Below are positions 61,153 through 64,000 of a stretch of 64,000 nucleotides of DNA, piece by piece; the stretch's first letter is position 1; every line of letters begins with the position of its first letter. Under the pieces are notes generated by a model that was not told the origin of the DNA, did not search any database, and saw only the letters and a program-made list of their open reading frames with translations. The stretch covers positions 124,001-188,000 of the forward strand of contig UQNN01000002.1 of the NCBI GenBank assembly GCA_900542445.1, given 5' to 3'. Made by a program: the position numbers and the translations under genes. Source of the stretch: an uncultured Eubacteriales bacterium (GTDB lineage: Bacteria; Bacillota; Clostridia; Christensenellales; Aristaeellaceae).

Positions 61153-62085
61153 ATGGACATCCAAAAGCTGAAAACGGCGCTGCAAAAGGCGACGGCGCGC
61201 GGCCATGTGGCGCTCATCGGCCACGACGCGCCGGATGTGGATTCCGTGGTCAGCTGCGTGCTGATGGCGGCGCTGTGCGCGGCGTGGCAGATCCCCGCCG
61301 AAATCATCCTGCCGACGCGGGCGGACGAGCAGACGCGGCAGGTGATGCCGAAGTTTGGCGTTCATCCCGACGCGCTGATGAAGCCGACGCGCCCGGACGA
61401 TCAGCTTGTGCTGCTGGATCACCATCAGGCGCTGCATGAGGGCGAAGTCTGCGCGTGCATCGACCATCACCCGACGGCGTATCCCCCGGAAGGGGATTTC
61501 GTCTGCATCGAGCCGGTTGGCGCGTGCGCGCTGCTGGTCATGCGGCTGATGGAAGCGGCGGGGATGGAACTGACGAAAGAGCAGCGGAAGCTGGTCGTGC
61601 TGGCAATGTATCTGGATACGATTGCGCTTCGCAGCAGCAAAATTTCCATCGACGAGCGCCGCTGGGCGCGCGAAGAGGCCGCGCGGCTGGGCATGGATGA
61701 AGCTTGGCTCATCCGCGAAGGCATGGATTTGGCGGACATGACTCTGCCGCCCGAAACGCTGGCGATGATGGGGCTGAAGCGGTATGATTTTGCGGGGCTG
61801 AGCGTTTGCTCGACCTATGTGCAGACGGACGCAATGACGCCGGCGGTTTTAGACGCGGTTTTGGGCGTTTTGCGTGCTGAAATCGTGCGAAAAGGCGTGC
61901 AGCGCTGGGTCTTTCTGGTGCATAATCCATGTTTGGAACGTACCGATCGATACGATCTTTTCCCCGGCGGCGGTATTCGGGCGACGCATTATGATTTTCT
62001 CGCTTCGCGCGGCAAGGTGATTATGCCCGACGTGGAGCGGCAGATGACGGAGGAACGGCATGGCGGATTGGCAGACCGCGCTTGA
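61153..62085 (+). CDS. DHH-family phosphoesterase
   Basis: 310 residues with the DHH manganese motifs GHDAPDVDSVVS (23-34), LLDHHQ, CIDHHPTAYP and MYLDTIALRSS. The closest groups are manganese pyrophosphatases and oligoribonucleases; the exact substrate is not clear. It overlaps the methyltransferase gene by 26 bases, so coupling is likely. Confidence 0.85.
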   Translation: MDIQKLKTALQKATARGHVALIGHDAPDVDSVVSCVLMAALCAAWQIPAEIILPTRADEQTRQVMPKFGVHPDALMKPTRPDDQLVLLDHHQALHEGEVCACIDHHPTAYPPEGDFVCIEPVGACALLVMRLMEAAGMELTKEQRKLVVLAMYLDTIALRSSKISIDERRWAREEAARLGMDEAWLIREGMDLADMTLPPETLAMMGLKRYDFAGLSVCSTYVQTDAMTPAVLDAVLGVLRAEIVRKGVQRWVFLVHNPCLERTDRYDLFPGGGIRATHYDFLASRGKVIMPDVERQMTEERHGGLADRA

Positions 62086-63004
62086 GACGGTCGCGGCGGC
62101 TTATGCGCGCGGCACGCTGGAAAAAGATGCGCGCACGATCAGCGAGGCGTATCGATTGAAGACGGGCGAGGGCAGGCGGCTTCTGACCCGGAAGAGCGAG
62201 GCGGCGGCTTATGCGCTTTCGCGCATGCCCGCGACGGTGGAAGCGGCGAAAGCGGCGCTGACCGAGGCGCTGGCGGCGACGGGACTCGCGCCCAAAACCC
62301 TGCTGGACTGCGGCGCGGGTACGGGCGCGGTGACGTTTGCGGCGGACGCGCTGCTGGGGCTGGAACGGGCGACGTGTCTGGAACGCGAGACCGCGATGCG
62401 CGCCGTCGGCCAGCAGCTGATGCGCGAAGCCGGAGGCGTACAGGCGGAGTGGGCCGCGTGCGATTTGACGGCGAAGGAGCCGCTTCCGCGCGCCGGGCTG
62501 GTGTGCGAGGGCTATATGCTCGGCGAGCTGGAAGCTTCTATGCGGCTGCATGTGGCCGGGAAACTCTGGGATGCGTGCGAACAGATGCTCGTGCTCATCG
62601 AGCCGGGCACGCCGCAGGGGTTCGACAATCTGCGCGCCGTTCGGGAAGCGCTGACCGGGCGGGGAGCATATGTCGCCGCGCCGTGTCCGGAAGGAAGCGC
62701 AGCCTGCCCGATGACGGGGGATAACTGGTGCCACTTTGCCGTCCGCGTGCAGCGGACGCGGCTGCATAAGGCGCTCAAGGGTGGCGACGCGCCGTATGAG
62801 GACGAAAAATTCACCTATCTGGTTCTGACGCGGGAAAAGCCGGAAAACCCATGCCGCGCAAGGCTGCTTCGCCACGCGCAGATCGGCCCCGGCCGCATTC
62901 TGCTCCCCGTCTGCGAGGCGGGCGAAGAGAAGACGATGACGGTCACAAAAAAAGACCCGCTTTGGAAGCGGGCCAGAAAAATCCGATGGGGAGAACGGGT
63001 TTAA
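62060..63004 (+). CDS. Rsm22-family methyltransferase-like protein with cysteine cluster
   Basis: 314 residues. SAM-type motif LLDCGAGTGAVTFAA (81-95), then LIEPGTPQGFDNLRAVREAL and APCPEGSAACPM, NWCHFAVRVQRTRLHKALKGG, YEDEKFTYLVL, which define Rsm22/METTL17. Cys209, 216, 224 and 265 match the spacing pattern of the 4Fe-4S cluster ligands known from METTL17. Likely a small-subunit ribosome assembly factor. It converges with the ECF gene, the stops overlapping by 4 bases. Confidence 0.87.
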   Translation: MADWQTALETVAAAYARGTLEKDARTISEAYRLKTGEGRRLLTRKSEAAAYALSRMPATVEAAKAALTEALAATGLAPKTLLDCGAGTGAVTFAADALLGLERATCLERETAMRAVGQQLMREAGGVQAEWAACDLTAKEPLPRAGLVCEGYMLGELEASMRLHVAGKLWDACEQMLVLIEPGTPQGFDNLRAVREALTGRGAYVAAPCPEGSAACPMTGDNWCHFAVRVQRTRLHKALKGGDAPYEDEKFTYLVLTREKPENPCRARLLRHAQIGPGRILLPVCEAGEEKTMTVTKKDPLWKRARKIRWGERV

Positions 63005-63576
63005 TCCTTGCTGTACAGGCCGAGACGGCGCAGCGGCTTGCGCAGAACGTTGAAGAAGATCGGCGCGACGATGAACGCAAACGCGGCGTTGAACAGGCTG
63101 CTCGTCGCCTTGGAAAGCATGGTCACCTGAATCGCGGCGGGATCGACGTCCGCGGTGGTGAAGCGCAGCTTGATGTAGGATTTGAGCAGGTAGAGCGCGG
63201 TATAGGTCAGCGCGCCGAGCACGCTGCCGACGATGATGCGGGCGTGATCCTTCTTTTCGAGGGTCTCTTTGCTTGCGGCCTTGTAGGCGATGAGACCCGT
63301 GACCAGCGCGATTGCACCCTTGTTGATGAAGGTGATGATAAACTCCATGCCGTAGCCGCCGATAATATCAAAGATGGCGTTGCCCACGCCCGCGGCGAAG
63401 AAACCGTAGGCCGGGCCGAGAATCAGGCCGCAGAGCACGCAGACCGCGTTGCCGATGTGAATGCGGGAAGCCGGAGTCGCGATGCTGATGAAGTTGGAAA
63501 CACAGGCCAGCGCGGCCATCAGGCCGGCGGTGCAGAGCATGCGGGTATGCTGTTCGCGCGTCATATGAGCCATCAT
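63001..63576 (-). CDS. ECF transporter S component
   Basis: 191 residues, six hydrophobic helices. RIHIGNAVCVLCGLILGPAYGFFAAGVGNAIFDIIGG is typical for vitamin-type S components. It works with a shared EcfAAT module not present here; the vitamin is unknown. ATG 63576 or the next ATG (63573) may be used after AGAGAGG. Confidence 0.85.
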   Translation of the reverse strand: MMAHMTREQHTRMLCTAGLMAALACVSNFISIATPASRIHIGNAVCVLCGLILGPAYGFFAAGVGNAIFDIIGGYGMEFIITFINKGAIALVTGLIAYKAASKETLEKKDHARIIVGSVLGALTYTALYLLKSYIKLRFTTADVDPAAIQVTMLSKATSSLFNAAFAFIVAPIFFNVLRKPLRRLGLYSKD

Positions 63577-63639
63577 GAAAACCTCTCTTTTGTGGGCGGC
63601 GGGCGCTGAGGCGCGCCGCTCTTTTTGATGATGGACAGC

Positions 63640-63677
63640 ATTATAGCACAATCTGGCATGAGGTAAAGAGCCAGATT
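63640..63677 (-). promoter_or_regulatory. Promoter and inverted repeat of the ECF gene
   Basis: On the minus strand TATAAT (63645-63640) is preceded by TTTACC at 16 bases. AATCTGGC (63650) and GCCAGATT (63670) form an inverted repeat over the spacer and -35, a possible operator. Confidence 0.5.
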
Positions 63678-63715
63678 GAAACTTTTTGACCATGCCAGTT
63701 TGACGCGGCGGGCGG

Positions 63716-63744
63716 TTGTGCCGCTTTGGGGATTATGATATAAT
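63716..63744 (+). promoter_or_regulatory. Promoter of the last gene
   Basis: TTGTGC (63716-63721), 17-base spacer, TATAAT (63739-63744), then GGGGGA at 63765. Confidence 0.65.
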
Positions 63745-63775
63745 ATAAAACAAAATGTTTCACAGGGGGAACCGT

Positions 63776-64000
63776 ATGAAAGAAAGCAGGCGCGCGCCGG
63801 TCGTATGCGGCGCGACGACGGCGGCTTTGTTTGCCGCGCTGGCGGCGTATATCCGCGTGAATTTGGCTTACGCAGGCACGTGGGGGCAGACGCTGGCACT
63901 CTCCGCGCTCTTTGCCCTGACCGCGGGCGGCGCGATGGCTGCGTATGCCGCGCTGGAAAAGCCAGACGGGCGGACGCTGGCGCTGGTCGGCGGTGTGATG
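63776..64000 (+). CDS. Membrane protein, cut by the window end
   Basis: The first 75 codons are visible from ATG 63776. Two hydrophobic helices (ATTAALFAALAAYIRV and QTLALSALFALTAGGAMAAYAA) follow a short basic start. Too little is present to name the family. Confidence 0.6.
   Translation, partial: MKESRRAPVVCGATTAALFAALAAYIRVNLAYAGTWGQTLALSALFALTAGGAMAAYAALEKPDGRTLALVGGVM

Overview
The window reads as chromosomal DNA of a GC-rich, fermentative Firmicute, most likely a gut-type member of the Clostridia. The signs are a PyrK/PyrD (class 1B) dihydroorotate dehydrogenase, AdhE, strong AGGAGG ribosome sites with some TTG and GTG starts, a tRNA gene that encodes CCA, a YhcN/YlaJ-type sporulation lipoprotein and many ABC import operons. 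The taxonomic call is inference. No phage, integrase, transposase, CRISPR array or rRNA was seen.

Layout. 1-3.7 kb: end of a pyrimidine operon (pyrC-pyrF-pyrK-pyrD). 3.8-7.1 kb: LysR regulator and an exported flavoprotein reductase with two FMN-binding domains. 7.3-11.3 kb (minus): uracil/xanthine permease, a metallophosphoesterase, and an unusual cytoplasmic ParB-like/BMP fusion. 11.5-17.1 kb: DegT-type aminotransferase, adhE with a phosphotransferase, MmcQ/YjbR protein. 17.5-22.3 kb (minus): complete branched-chain amino acid ABC operon (livKHMGF order). 22.5-24.6 kb: nucleoside kinase and spore-type lipoprotein. 24.9-32.6 kb: ribose-type sugar ABC transporter with two Gfo/Idh/MocA dehydrogenases and two xylose-isomerase-like TIM-barrel proteins, probably one oxidative sugar or cyclitol pathway. 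32.7-33.2 kb: AT-rich scar with a 59-residue membrane protein. 33.2-34.2 kb: tRNA-Leu(UAA) and aroD, divergent. 34.3-39.5 kb: second sugar ABC importer with an N-acetylhexosamine-1-kinase-like protein. 39.6-46.6 kb: an unrecognised 500-residue protein, a lamin-tail protein, then PucR regulator, DUF1653, AzlCD exporter, NdpA-like protein, M42 peptidase. 46.6-53.7 kb: MATE pump, PAP2 phosphatase, HAD hydrolase, EamA transporter, TelA, Abi_2 abortive-infection protein, Pro-tRNA editing protein. 54-58.7 kb (minus): polyamine ABC operon potABCD with its HTH-cupin regulator. 59-64 kb: pyroglutamyl peptidase, class II fumarase, DHH phosphoesterase, Rsm22-type methyltransferase, ECF S component and a truncated membrane protein.

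How the genes work together. Most of the window is uptake plus first catabolic steps: amino acids, polyamines, nucleobases and two kinds of sugar, with AdhE and the flavoprotein reductase as possible electron sinks. In the three operons led by the binding protein, a hairpin lies between the binding-protein gene and the next gene, a usual way to make more binding protein than permease.

The most unusual non-coding feature is a family of intergenic multi-hairpin repeats (nine partial or full copies in two arrangements) whose stems change while staying paired. The most unusual coding features are the ParB/BMP fusion with its coupled phosphoesterase, a MalG-type permease with an added N-terminal membrane region of about 255 residues, and the tandem FMN-binding reductase.
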